The notes under the pieces were generated by a model that saw only the letters and a list, made by a program, of their open reading frames with translations, did no database searches and had not been told where the DNA came from. DNA of 64,000 nt from assembly GCF_011764445.1 (NCBI RefSeq), contig NZ_BLPG01000001.1, forward strand, positions 3,906,001-3,970,000. The letters are read 5' to 3'. Both the position numbers and the translations under genes were made by a program. Below, one piece after another: positions 28,336 to 36,398 of the stretch (position 1 is the stretch's first letter; every line of letters begins with the position of its first letter). The DNA comes from Phytohabitans rumicis (GTDB taxonomy: Bacteria; Actinomycetota; Actinomycetes; Mycobacteriales; Micromonosporaceae).

Positions 28336-28425
28336 AGCCGGACTAGGCAAACCCGCCAACGGACCACAGTCAATGGTGATGATCATCATGCTGTTGCGGC
28401 GCAACCATCCGCGCCCACGAAATCG

Positions 28426-29327
28426 TCATGTGCTCATCGGGAGCGCGGGGCCTTGCCGCAGCAGGTCTTCGAGCAGGTCACCGTGCTCGTCGATCCGTTC
28501 GAGCACCTCGTCGGAGGTGAAGGCGCGCGCACCGCCGGCTTCGACCTCCGCCCAGGTCAACGGCGTCGACACGGTCGGCTGCGGCTGGGCGCGCAGGGAG
28601 TACGGCGAAACCGTCGTCTTCGCGGCGTTGTTCTGACTCCAGTCGATGAACACTTTTCCCGGCCGCAGGCGCTTGGCCATCTTCGACGTGATCGACCGTG
28701 GACTGGCCCGCTCCAGCTCCTCGGCGATCCGCTTGGCGTACGCCGACACGTCATCGGCCGGCTGCGTCCCCGCGATCGGGCAGCTGAGCTGCATGCCCTT
28801 CTTACCCGAGGTCTTCGGATAGGCGGCGAGCCCGTCCCGCGCCAGCCGGTCGCGCATCTGCACCGCCACCGCGCAGCACTCGCGCAGGCCGGCGGGGGCG
28901 CCCGGATCCAGGTCGACCACCATCAGATCCGGTTCCTGACCTACCCTCCACTGTGGTGTGTGCAGTTCGAGCGCGGCGAGGTTGGCCAGCCACACCAGCG
29001 TGGGCAGGTCGTCGGCGACGACGAAGTCGATCGTCTCCCGGTCCATGGTGGATCCGGGGACGGGCAGCGTCTCCACGTGCACCCAGACGGGGTGCCTTGC
29101 GGTTTGTTCTTCTCGAAGAAAGACTGACCGTCGACGCCGTTGGGATAGCGTTTGCGGGTCAGGGCACGGCCGCGCAGATGGGGTAACAACACCGGCGCGA
29201 CCCGCGTGTAGTAGTTGATCACTTCGGCCTTGGTGAAACCCACGGCCGGATAGAGCACCTTGTCGAGGTTGGACAGTTCGAGGGAACGGCCGTCGACATC
29301 GACCCGGATACGCTGTTCACGCGGCAT
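28426..29327 (-). CDS. LigD-type NHEJ polymerase domain protein (one frameshift)
   Basis: Primase-polymerase-type DNA/RNA polymerase of bacterial non-homologous end joining, a stand-alone version of the LigD polymerase domain, about 300 aa. The N-terminus reads LELSNLDKVLYPAVGFTKAEVINYY. After FFEKNK one base is missing near 29097, and the downstream frame continues WVHVETLPVPGST and the catalytic DLMVVDLDPG (metal-binding DxD) and YPKTSGKKGMQLSCPI. The ligase gene overlaps its start by 11 bp on the same strand and ku diverges upstream, so all three NHEJ components are together but on separate polypeptides. Confidence 0.88.
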
Positions 29328-30306
29328 CGGTCACATCCTCCGGTCGCAGGTCCGGACGCAGCCGCAAGAACCTCGGGAAGCGCAGCCGCCCGTCCGGTGT
29401 GCGCTGGCCGTACTTCACCTCCACCACGATCTCCGGTCTTACCCAGATCGCGCCACGGGCATCCTCGCGCGGCAGATCGTCGGCGAACGGCGACGGCGCG
29501 TCCCGCCGCGGCTCCAACTCGGCGAGCAGGGCCCGCTCGGCGGCCGCACCGATCCCGCCACCCACCCGTCCCCGAAACGCCAGCCGCCCACCCGGCTGCG
29601 GCACCCCCACCAGCAGCCCGCCGATCTTCCGTACCCCCGGCCGCCACCCGCCCACCACGAACTCGGCCGTGACGTCCGCCTTCACCTTGATCCAGTCGGC
29701 CGACCGCTGGCCGGGCCGGTAGATCGAGTCGAGCCGCTTCGCGACCACGCCCTCCAGCCGGTTCTCCTGCGCGGCCGCGTACGTCGCCACCCCGTCGGCG
29801 AAGCTCGGCGGCACCGCCCACCGCGGCCCGGCCAGGCCCAGCGCCTCCAGCGCCGCCCGCCGATCGCCATAGGACCAACCGGTCAGATCCGCACCACGCA
29901 GCCGCAGCAGATCAAAGATCATGTACGTCACCGGAATGCTCGCCGCCAGCCGCGCCGCCCGGCCGTGCTCGCGCACGTGCATCCGCTCGGCCAGGGCGGT
30001 GAAACTCGGCCGGCCGGCCTCGTCGAGCAGGACCACCTCGCCGTCGAGCACCGCGTCGTCGAGCGCACCGCCGAGCGCGGCCAGCTCCGGGTACGCCGCG
30101 GTGATCTCGGCGCCGGACCGGGCCCACATGAGCGCCCTACCCTGGGCGATTTGGGTGATTGCGCGTACGCCGTCCCATTTGAACTCATAAACCCAGCCGG
30201 GGCCGCTTGGAAGCCGCTCCCCGGTGACGGCCAGCATCGGCTTGAGCGGCGCGCCAGGCACGAAACCCACGATAGATCGGCTATGAAGCCCTCGCGTCCC
30301 GTTCAT
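29317..30306 (-). CDS. ATP-dependent DNA ligase (NHEJ type, LigD/LigC-like)
   Basis: 329-aa nucleotidyltransferase that seals DNA ends. Motif I EFKWDGVRA carries the adenylated lysine; motif III-like FDLLRLRG, motif IV LEGVVAKR and motif V SADWIKVK are all present, and the OB-fold region follows (VVGGWRPGVRKIGGLLVG). It overlaps the polymerase gene on the same strand. It diverges from ku across about 85 bp, so the three genes probably act in one DNA-repair regulon. The exact start among nearby M/V codons is uncertain; the ATG at 30306 is used. Confidence 0.9.
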   Translation of the reverse strand: MNGTRGLHSRSIVGFVPGAPLKPMLAVTGERLPSGPGWVYEFKWDGVRAITQIAQGRALMWARSGAEITAAYPELAALGGALDDAVLDGEVVLLDEAGRPSFTALAERMHVREHGRAARLAASIPVTYMIFDLLRLRGADLTGWSYGDRRAALEALGLAGPRWAVPPSFADGVATYAAAQENRLEGVVAKRLDSIYRPGQRSADWIKVKADVTAEFVVGGWRPGVRKIGGLLVGVPQPGGRLAFRGRVGGGIGAAAERALLAELEPRRDAPSPFADDLPREDARGAIWVRPEIVVEVKYGQRTPDGRLRFPRFLRLRPDLRPEDVTDAA

Positions 30307-30391
30307 TCCGATGCGATCCTGGTGTGACCGGGCTGTTGCACAGGACGCGCGGCGGGGGTTCCGGGCAGCTCAGCACGGGTAGGGAGCGAGC

Positions 30392-31378
30392 ATGCGGGCA
30401 ATCTGGAAGGGCGCGGTTTCGTTCGGACTGGTGTCGATCGCCGTCAAACTCTATTCGGCGACCGAGGAGAAAGACATCCGATTCCACCAGGTCCACCGGG
30501 AAGACGGCGGCCGCATCCGATACAAGCGCACCTGCTCGGTCTGCGGCGAGGAGGTGGGCTACGACGACATCGCCAAGGGGTACGACATCGGCGGCGGCGA
30601 GATGGTCATCCTCACCGACGAAGACTTCGCTGACCTGCCCCTGAGCACCTCGCACGCGATCGACGTGCTGGAGTTCGTGCCCGCCGAGCAGGTCGACCCG
30701 ATCCTCTACAACAAGGCGTACTTCATGGAGCCCGAGGGCGCGGCCACCAAGCCGTACGTGCTGCTGCGCAACGCCCTGGCCGACGCCGACCGGGTCGCGA
30801 TCGTCAAGGTGGCCCTGCGCCAGCGCGAGCAGCTCGCCACCCTGCGCGTACGCGAAGGCGTGCTCCTGCTCAACACCATGCTCTGGCCCGACGAGATCCG
30901 TAAGCCCGACTTCGGCTTCCTCGACGAGGACATCCAGGTACGCCCGCCGGAGCTGGCCATGGCCGGCTCACTGATCGACTCGATGGCCGGCGAGTTCGAC
31001 CCGACCGACTACACCGACAACTACCGCGAGGCGCTGCAGGAGGTCATCGACGCCAAGGTCGAGGGCCGCGAGGTCGTCCAGCCCGAGGAGCCCGAGGAGG
31101 CACCGGCCGCGGCGGTCGACCTGATGGCCGCCCTGAAGGCGTCCGTCGAACGAGCCCGCGCCGCCCGCGGCGAGGAGCCCGGCGAGCCGACCCCGATCTC
31201 GTCGGCGCGCTCCGCGAAGAAGGCCGCCCCCGCGAAGAAGGCGCCGGCGGCGAAGAAGGCCGCACCGGCCACGAAGACAGCAGCCGCGAAGAAGGCCGAG
31301 CCGGCGAAGAAGACAGCAGCCAAGAAGACCACCGCCAAGAAGGCGCCGGCGAAGAAGACCGCCCGCAAGTCCGCCTGA
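30392..31378 (+). CDS. ku: Non-homologous end joining protein Ku
   Basis: Ring-forming homodimer that binds double-strand ends and recruits LigD-type enzymes. The 328-aa protein starts MRAIWKGAVSFGLVSIAVKL, the invariant bacterial Ku opening, followed by FHQVHREDGGRIRYKRTCSV. The core ends near residue 240. The tail from about 270 is a run of AAKKA/PAKK units similar to the lysine-rich tails of mycobacterial and Streptomyces Ku, thought to aid DNA binding and tracking. It diverges from the ligase gene and ends 3 bp from the convergent acyl-CoA ligase gene. Confidence 0.95.
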   Translation: MRAIWKGAVSFGLVSIAVKLYSATEEKDIRFHQVHREDGGRIRYKRTCSVCGEEVGYDDIAKGYDIGGGEMVILTDEDFADLPLSTSHAIDVLEFVPAEQVDPILYNKAYFMEPEGAATKPYVLLRNALADADRVAIVKVALRQREQLATLRVREGVLLLNTMLWPDEIRKPDFGFLDEDIQVRPPELAMAGSLIDSMAGEFDPTDYTDNYREALQEVIDAKVEGREVVQPEEPEEAPAAAVDLMAALKASVERARAARGEEPGEPTPISSARSAKKAAPAKKAPAAKKAAPATKTAAAKKAEPAKKTAAKKTTAKKAPAKKTARKSA

Positions 31379-31381
31379 CCC

Positions 31382-33015
31382 TTACTCGACCTCGGTGACG
31401 TCGAGGGAGCCCTCGGCGTACTCGGAGCGCACCCGCTTCTTGTCGAACTTGCCCACGCTCGTCTTCGGCACCGCGTCGATGAACGCCCACCGCTCGGGCA
31501 ACTGCCACTTCGCGACCTTCGTGGCCAGGAACTCGCGTAGCTCGTCGGCTGAAGCTTCCGCGCCCTCACGCAGCACCACGGTCGCCAGCGGGCGCTCGTC
31601 CCAGCGCTCGTCGGGCACGCCGACCACGCACGCCTCGAGCACCGCCGGGTGGGCCATCAACGCGTTCTCCAGCTCCACCGACGAGATCCACTCCCCGCCC
31701 GACTTGATCACGTCCTTGGCGCGGTCGGTGAGCGTGATGAAGCCGTCCGGCGACAGCGTGCCGACGTCGCCCGTACGCAGCCAGCCGTCGCGGAACTTGT
31801 CCGGGTCCGGGACGTCCTCGCCGATGTATCGGGCGGTGGTCCACGGTCCACGGACCTCCAGCTCGCCGACGGACTTGCCGTCGGCGGGCATCTCCTCGCC
31901 GAGCGGGCCGACGATGCGCGCGGCCACACCGGCGGGCACGCGGCCCTGGGTGTAGCGGTATCCCCAGGCGTCGTCGCCGGTCGCGCCCGCAGGCGAGCGG
32001 CAGACAGAGCCAAGAGGCGACATCTCGGTCATGCCCCACGCGTGGATGATCTGGATGCCGTACCGGTCGGCGAAGGCGTGCATGAGCGCCGGCGGGCACG
32101 CCGAGCCACCCACGATGACCTCTTTGAGCGAGGAGACATCGACGTCATGACTGTCCAGATGGGACAGCAGGTCGGTCCAGATGGTGGGCACCGCGCCGGC
32201 CTTGGTGGGACGTTCGGCCGCGATCATGGCAGCGATCGGGGCGCCCTGCAGGAACCGGTCCGGCATGAGCAGCGACGCGCCGGACATGAAGGCGGCGAAC
32301 GGGATCCCCCACGACATCGCGTGGAACATCGGCACGATCGCCAGCTCGCGGTCGGCCGGACTGAGCCCGAAACCTTCCGGCGCGCAGACCTGCATGGAGT
32401 GCAGCCAGATCGAGCGGTGCGAGTAGGCCACCCCTTCGGGTTGCCGGTGGTCCCGGACGTGTAGCAGAGGGCCGCCGCGACGCGCTCGTCGAGCACGGGC
32501 CAGTCGAAGCGCTGCGGCTTGTCCCGCAAAAGTTCATCCCACCCGTGTACGGCGGCGCGCCCGCCCGCGAGCGGCGTGGGGTCCCCACCACCGACCACCA
32601 CCACGTGCTCCACCGTGGACATCTGCGGCAGGACCTTGGCCAGCAACGGGATCAGCGTGCTGTCAACGATCACCACTTTGTCTTCGGCGTGGTTGGCGAT
32701 GTAGATGAGCTGCTCCGGGAAGAGCCGCAGGTTCAGCGTGTGCAGGACGGCGCCCATGCTCGGCACCCCGAAGTAGGCGGCAAGGTGCTCCGCGTTGTTC
32801 CACATGAACGTGGCCACGCGCTGGTCGCCGGTGACGCCCAGGTCGTCCCGCAGGGCGTGCGCCAGTTGCGCGGCCATCACCCCGACCTCGGCGTACGTCG
32901 TCCGGCGGCTTCCCTCACCGGTCCAGGTGGCCACGTCGGCGGCGCCATGCACCGTGCTGCCATGGTCGAGAATCCGCGACACCAACAGCGGGGCGTCCAT
33001 CATCGTGCTACGCAT
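31382..33015 (-). CDS. Long-chain fatty acyl-CoA ligase (AMP-binding enzyme; one frameshift)
   Basis: Activates a fatty acid to its CoA thioester via an acyl adenylate. The N-terminal part (TWTGEGSRRTTYAEV, FMWNNAEHLAAYFGVPSMG) reads in one frame to the P-loop-like YTSGTTGNPKG. There one G is missing from a GGGG run near 32433, and the other frame continues VAYSHRSIWLHS. The A-motifs WGMTEMSPLG, GWLRTGDVG, DRAKDVIKSGGEWIS and the catalytic Lys in SVGKFDKKRV are present. Corrected length is 544 aa, normal for this family. It converges with ku. Confidence 0.9.
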
Positions 33016-33068
33016 GACTCGAATCTAGTGGCCCAGGTCACACCTCCGGAAGGATCTAAGATCGGCGG

Positions 33069-33563
33069 GTGGCGAGCATTTCGTGGGCGGATTCGTATCT
33101 TGGCCAGCTGCGCGCTCTTGCCGGCGACCGCACCCTGATGTTTGTGGGCGCCCGCGGCCTCGTCCTGGATGACAGCGGTCGTGTGCTGCTCATCAAGCGG
33201 GCCGACAACGGGGTGTGGGCGATGCCGGCCGGCGCCATGGAACTGGGCGAGTCGATCGCCGACTGTGCCGTGCGGGAGGTCCACGAGGAGACCGGCCTGC
33301 AGGCTGCTGCGGTCACCCCCTTCGCGTTCTACACCGGGCCGGGGTACACCTTCACCAACATGTACGCCGACACGTACCAGCTCTTCGTCGTCGCGTTTCG
33401 GATCGACCGTTGGGCGGGCGAGCTCGCCCGGGTGACCGACGAGACAACCGACGCGGGCTTCTTCGCCCACGACGAGATGCCCACGCCGCTCTCCCGGACC
33501 GTGGTTGAGACGCTCGCCGACCTCGCCTCCTTCGAGCGCACCGGCCAGATGGTCCTCAAGTAG
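33069..33563 (+). CDS. Nudix hydrolase
   Basis: 164-aa pyrophosphohydrolase acting on nucleoside diphosphate-linked compounds; specificity unknown. The Nudix box is complete: it opens GAMELGE and ends REVHEETGL, matching GX5EX7REUXEEXGU. The GTG start at 33069 is 53 bp from the divergent acyl-CoA ligase start, in a compact shared promoter region. No nearby substrate clue. Confidence 0.9.
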   Translation: MASISWADSYLGQLRALAGDRTLMFVGARGLVLDDSGRVLLIKRADNGVWAMPAGAMELGESIADCAVREVHEETGLQAAAVTPFAFYTGPGYTFTNMYADTYQLFVVAFRIDRWAGELARVTDETTDAGFFAHDEMPTPLSRTVVETLADLASFERTGQMVLK

Positions 33564-33573
33564 CAGAGCCCGC

Positions 33574-33900
33574 TCAAGTAGAGATGGCCAGCGCCGCCCG
33601 GAGCGCGTCGTTGACGGCGAGCATCGTGCGGCCGGAGACTGCGCCGGCGGATTTGACGATCTCGTCTCGATAGACCGGGCCGAGGTCGTCGCACACGACG
33701 TAGCCCACCAGCGGGTCGTCTTGGGACAGCCGGACCACCGTCGGCATGCCGGCATGCCGGTCGGTCGTCGTGATCCGCACCGCCAGAAAGCTCTCCAGAT
33801 GGCGATTGCGCTGGTTGTTGGAGACGACGAGCCACGGCTTACGCCCGATCCCGCCGACCTCGGCCCAGTAGACCTGCCCCCGCGCCGGCGTCTCCGTCAC
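33574..33900 (-). CDS. MazF/PemK-type endoribonuclease toxin
   Basis: 108-aa toxin of a type II toxin-antitoxin pair that cleaves single-stranded RNA at short motifs. Family landmarks are RGQVYWAEVGG...KPWLVVSNN near the N-terminus, the Arg in VRITTTDRH, and the later strand VGYVVCDDLGPVYRDEI. It begins with an ATGA overlap of the antitoxin stop, giving translational coupling. It converges on the Nudix gene. Confidence 0.9.
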   Translation of the reverse strand: MTETPARGQVYWAEVGGIGRKPWLVVSNNQRNRHLESFLAVRITTTDRHAGMPTVVRLSQDDPLVGYVVCDDLGPVYRDEIVKSAGAVSGRTMLAVNDALRAALAIST

Positions 33901-34234
33901 GACCCCACCCCGGCATCCGCGGAAGTGTCCTCAGCCGTCCAGCGTGGCGCCTCCCGGCGAGCCCACCGGTCGCGCGCCGCGCGGCGCTCGTGGTCGGTCT
34001 CGACCCACCACTCCGCCATCCGGGCATAGCCGATGTCGAGCGCCCGCTCCTGCAGCACCTCACCGGCAACCTGAATCAACACGCGGATCCGCCCCCTTCA
34101 CTGCGCAACACGTCGGGCGACTCGCCATGCTCGGCCAGCCACTGCTCCAGGACCTGCCGCAGCGCGGTCTCGGCCCCGCTCGCCTCTACCAACCACTCCG
34201 CCTCACCGTCGAGGGTGACCGTGGTCCTCTTCAT
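33897..34234 (-). CDS. MazE-like antitoxin with ribbon-helix-helix N-terminus (one probable frameshift)
   Basis: Read as two small ORFs, MKRTTVTLDGEAEWLVEASG (ending GGGSAC) and LIQVAGEVLQERALDIGYAR. The second frame continues the first after one lost G in a GGGGG run near 34093. Joined, they give a 112-aa protein: an RHH DNA-binding strand-helix-helix (TTVTLDGEAEWL), a helical middle (ALRQVLEQWLAEHG) and a charged C-terminal toxin-binding tail (ETDHERRAARDRWARRE). It precedes mazF on the same strand with an ATGA overlap. The two-ORF reading without an indel is possible but less likely. Confidence 0.7.
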
Positions 34235-34358
34235 GTGCATCACCGTACACATCACAGGCCGATGCATCAAGCCCCATCACTGAGCGATGAGCGCAGGTCT
34301 TGGCACCGAGCCTCGAGTGAGCCTTGCGATAGCTAGATCAACTTAATATCCTTCCGGC

Positions 34359-34691
34359 ATGACTATCCGCGAACCCACCTACTTCACGCTCGCGGCGCTG
34401 ATGGACGGTGCCCTGCATGGGTACGCCATCATCAAGCGCGCCGAAGGGCTCTCCGGCGGCCGCGTACGCATGGCCGCCGGCACCCTGTACGCGGCGCTCG
34501 ACCGGCTGGCCGCCGAAGGGCTCATCCGGGTCGTTGACGAGGAGATCGTGAACGGGCGGGCCCGGCGCTACTACGAGCTGACCGTCGAGGGCGTCGCCGC
34601 GCTCCGCGCGGAGGCTGACCGGATGGCGCAGGCCGCGCGCGTCGTGACGGAGCGCCCGGTGAGCCGCGTGCGGGCGGTGAGGCCGGCATGA
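34359..34691 (+). CDS. PadR family transcriptional regulator
   Basis: 110-aa winged-helix repressor. The N-terminal fold is classical PadR: YFTLAALMDGALHGYAIIKR followed by GTLYAALDRLAAEGLIRVVD and RRYYELTVEGVAALRAEA. An AT-rich segment (GATCAACTTAATATCC, 34336-34351) precedes the ATG and contains a TAATAT likely to be its -10 region. The next gene overlaps the stop by 4 bp (ATGA), so PadR and that membrane protein form one unit, a common PadR/membrane-protein pairing in actinobacteria. Confidence 0.9.
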   Translation: MTIREPTYFTLAALMDGALHGYAIIKRAEGLSGGRVRMAAGTLYAALDRLAAEGLIRVVDEEIVNGRARRYYELTVEGVAALRAEADRMAQAARVVTERPVSRVRAVRPA

Positions 34692-35656
34692 GCCACGCGT
34701 TGGAGGCGCGCTACCGGCGGCTGCTGCGGGCGTACCCGGCCGACTACCGGAGCGAGCGCGGCGCCGAGATGATCGGCACGCTGATGGAGGCCGCCGGCCC
34801 CGACCAGCGGCGCCCGACCGCCCGCGAGGCGGTGGCCCTGATCGTGCGCGGCCTGCAGGTCCGGGCCGGCGGCAACCGCCGCCGGTCGCAGGCCCAGACG
34901 TGGCTCGGCGCACTGCGGCTGGCCGTCCTGCTGCTGCTGACGTACGCCACCGCGGCAGCCCTGGCTCGGGCCGGCGCGGTCGTGACGGACACCATCGCAG
35001 ACGGCGAACTGGGCTTCATCGGCAACCTGGGCAAACCGCTGGCGCTGCTGCTCGCCGTGGCGGCGCTGCTAGCTGTCGCGCGCGGGCGGTACGCGTGGGG
35101 TCTGCTGGCCACCGCGGGCGCCACATTCGTCGTGCTGGGCGTCGAGATCCTCAGCTACAACACCGATGTCGACTTCGTAGCCGGCGAGTTCACGTACACG
35201 GTGAACCGGTGGTCACCGAGCTGGATCGTGGACGGGCTGCCCATGTCGCTGATCCTCCCCGAAGCGTGGTCGCTGCCGGTCGCCGCGCTGCTGACGGTGC
35301 CGCTCCTGCGGTGGAAGGTGGCCGCCGCGGGGCGCCCCCTGGCGTGGTTGCTCGCCGTCCCGGCGGCCGTGGTGCTCCTGCCCACGGCGTACGCGGTGAC
35401 GACCGGGCTGCAACCGTGGGCGACGTTCGCGGTGATGGCGGGATTCCTGGTGTGGGTGGCGGTCGACGCCCGGGGCACGCTCGCCGGCGCCGCCCTGGTC
35501 CTGCCGCTAGTCCTCGTCCCGCTGAACTTCTACCTCTGGCCCAGCTGGGTCCGCACGGACGAGCTCATCAACGCCAGCTTCTGGAGCTACCTGGCCGGCA
35601 TGGTGGCGCTGGTTGCGGCCGGCGCTGTGCGGGCCCGCCAGCAGGCCCGGATCTAG
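34688..35656 (+). CDS. PadR-linked membrane protein
   Basis: 322-aa integral membrane protein. A soluble N-terminal region (RYRRLLRAYPADYRSERGAEM, helical, about 70 residues) is followed by seven or so hydrophobic segments with loops such as NTDVDFVAGEFTYTVNRWSP. The RLLRAYPADYR start is typical of proteins encoded next to PadR regulators in actinobacteria. It is translationally coupled to padR. The function is unknown; a sensor or envelope-stress role is only a guess. Confidence 0.75.
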   Translation: MSHALEARYRRLLRAYPADYRSERGAEMIGTLMEAAGPDQRRPTAREAVALIVRGLQVRAGGNRRRSQAQTWLGALRLAVLLLLTYATAAALARAGAVVTDTIADGELGFIGNLGKPLALLLAVAALLAVARGRYAWGLLATAGATFVVLGVEILSYNTDVDFVAGEFTYTVNRWSPSWIVDGLPMSLILPEAWSLPVAALLTVPLLRWKVAAAGRPLAWLLAVPAAVVLLPTAYAVTTGLQPWATFAVMAGFLVWVAVDARGTLAGAALVLPLVLVPLNFYLWPSWVRTDELINASFWSYLAGMVALVAAGAVRARQQARI

Positions 35657-35662
35657 GGTGCC

Positions 35663-36169
35663 CTAGGCATCCGGGGCAGGGCGCGGACGGGGACGGCGGG
35701 CGTCTGCGGGGAAGAACCTGGTGGTGGACTCCACGTCGGGTTCGGCGCCGATGCGGAACTGGCGCACCATCGTGGCGCCGAGCCAGGCGCCGAAGCCGCC
35801 CGCCGCCAGCGCCAGCAGCTCCACGAGGAAGAGGCCGGTCGTGGGCGGGTGGGTCTGCGCATCCACCCGCCCTAGGCAGGCGATCGCGAAGAGCGCGACC
35901 ATCCCGAGGTTGGCGAACTGGTACGCCACCGCGCGCCGCTTGCCCGCGCCCCCGGGCACGTCCCACAGATCGATCATGCCGGCGCCCACGGCGAGCATCG
36001 CCGCGAAGAGCCCGGCGACGAGTGTCCAATACCCGACTTGCCCCAGAAAGTCGAGGCTGCCGGCGACGCCGCCCAGGTCGAAGAGCACCGCGCACACGAA
36101 GAGTCCGAGAGGCAGCGTCATCATCAGCGGGTGGACGGGATGGCCAGAGATCTTGAGTCGAGTCTGCAT
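35663..36169 (-). CDS. DUF2231 membrane protein
   Basis: 168-aa protein with four hydrophobic segments. MQTRLKISGHPVHPLMMTLPL carries the conserved HPVHPL motif of DUF2231, whose His residues are sometimes suggested to bind heme or metal, and IDLWDVPGGAGKRRAVAY is the second conserved block. ATG 36169 has GGAG 7 nt upstream; a longer ORF to 36256 was rejected. It lies downstream of the tRNA-Thr gene on the same strand. Function unknown. Confidence 0.85.
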   Translation of the reverse strand: MQTRLKISGHPVHPLMMTLPLGLFVCAVLFDLGGVAGSLDFLGQVGYWTLVAGLFAAMLAVGAGMIDLWDVPGGAGKRRAVAYQFANLGMVALFAIACLGRVDAQTHPPTTGLFLVELLALAAGGFGAWLGATMVRQFRIGAEPDVESTTRFFPADARRPRPRPAPDA

Positions 36170-36264
36170 GGCGACTCTCCAAGTACCCGGAGCGCTTTGC
36201 ACCAAACGTAACGCACGAAAGGGGGCCCAGGTCGCGCTGACGACCTGGACCCCCATTCGTTGCC

Positions 36265-36337
36265 GAGCCGCCTAACGGAATCGAACCGTTGACCTGTTCA
36301 TTACGAGTGAACCGCTCTGCCGACTGAGCTAAGGCGG
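36265..36337 (-). tRNA. tRNA-Thr (anticodon CGT)
   Basis: The minus strand folds into a full cloverleaf of 73 nt: 7-bp acceptor stem GCCGCCT/AGGCGGC, D arm AGCTCAGTCGGCAGAGC, anticodon arm with CGT at 36304-36302, and T arm with GGTTCGATTCC. The discriminator base is U and CCA is not encoded. It reads ACG codons. Confidence 0.95.
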
Positions 36338-36398
36338 CAACGGTGGTCAAGTGTACGGCACGCCGCCGGGGGCAGCGCATCGCCACCAGGCGCGACTA

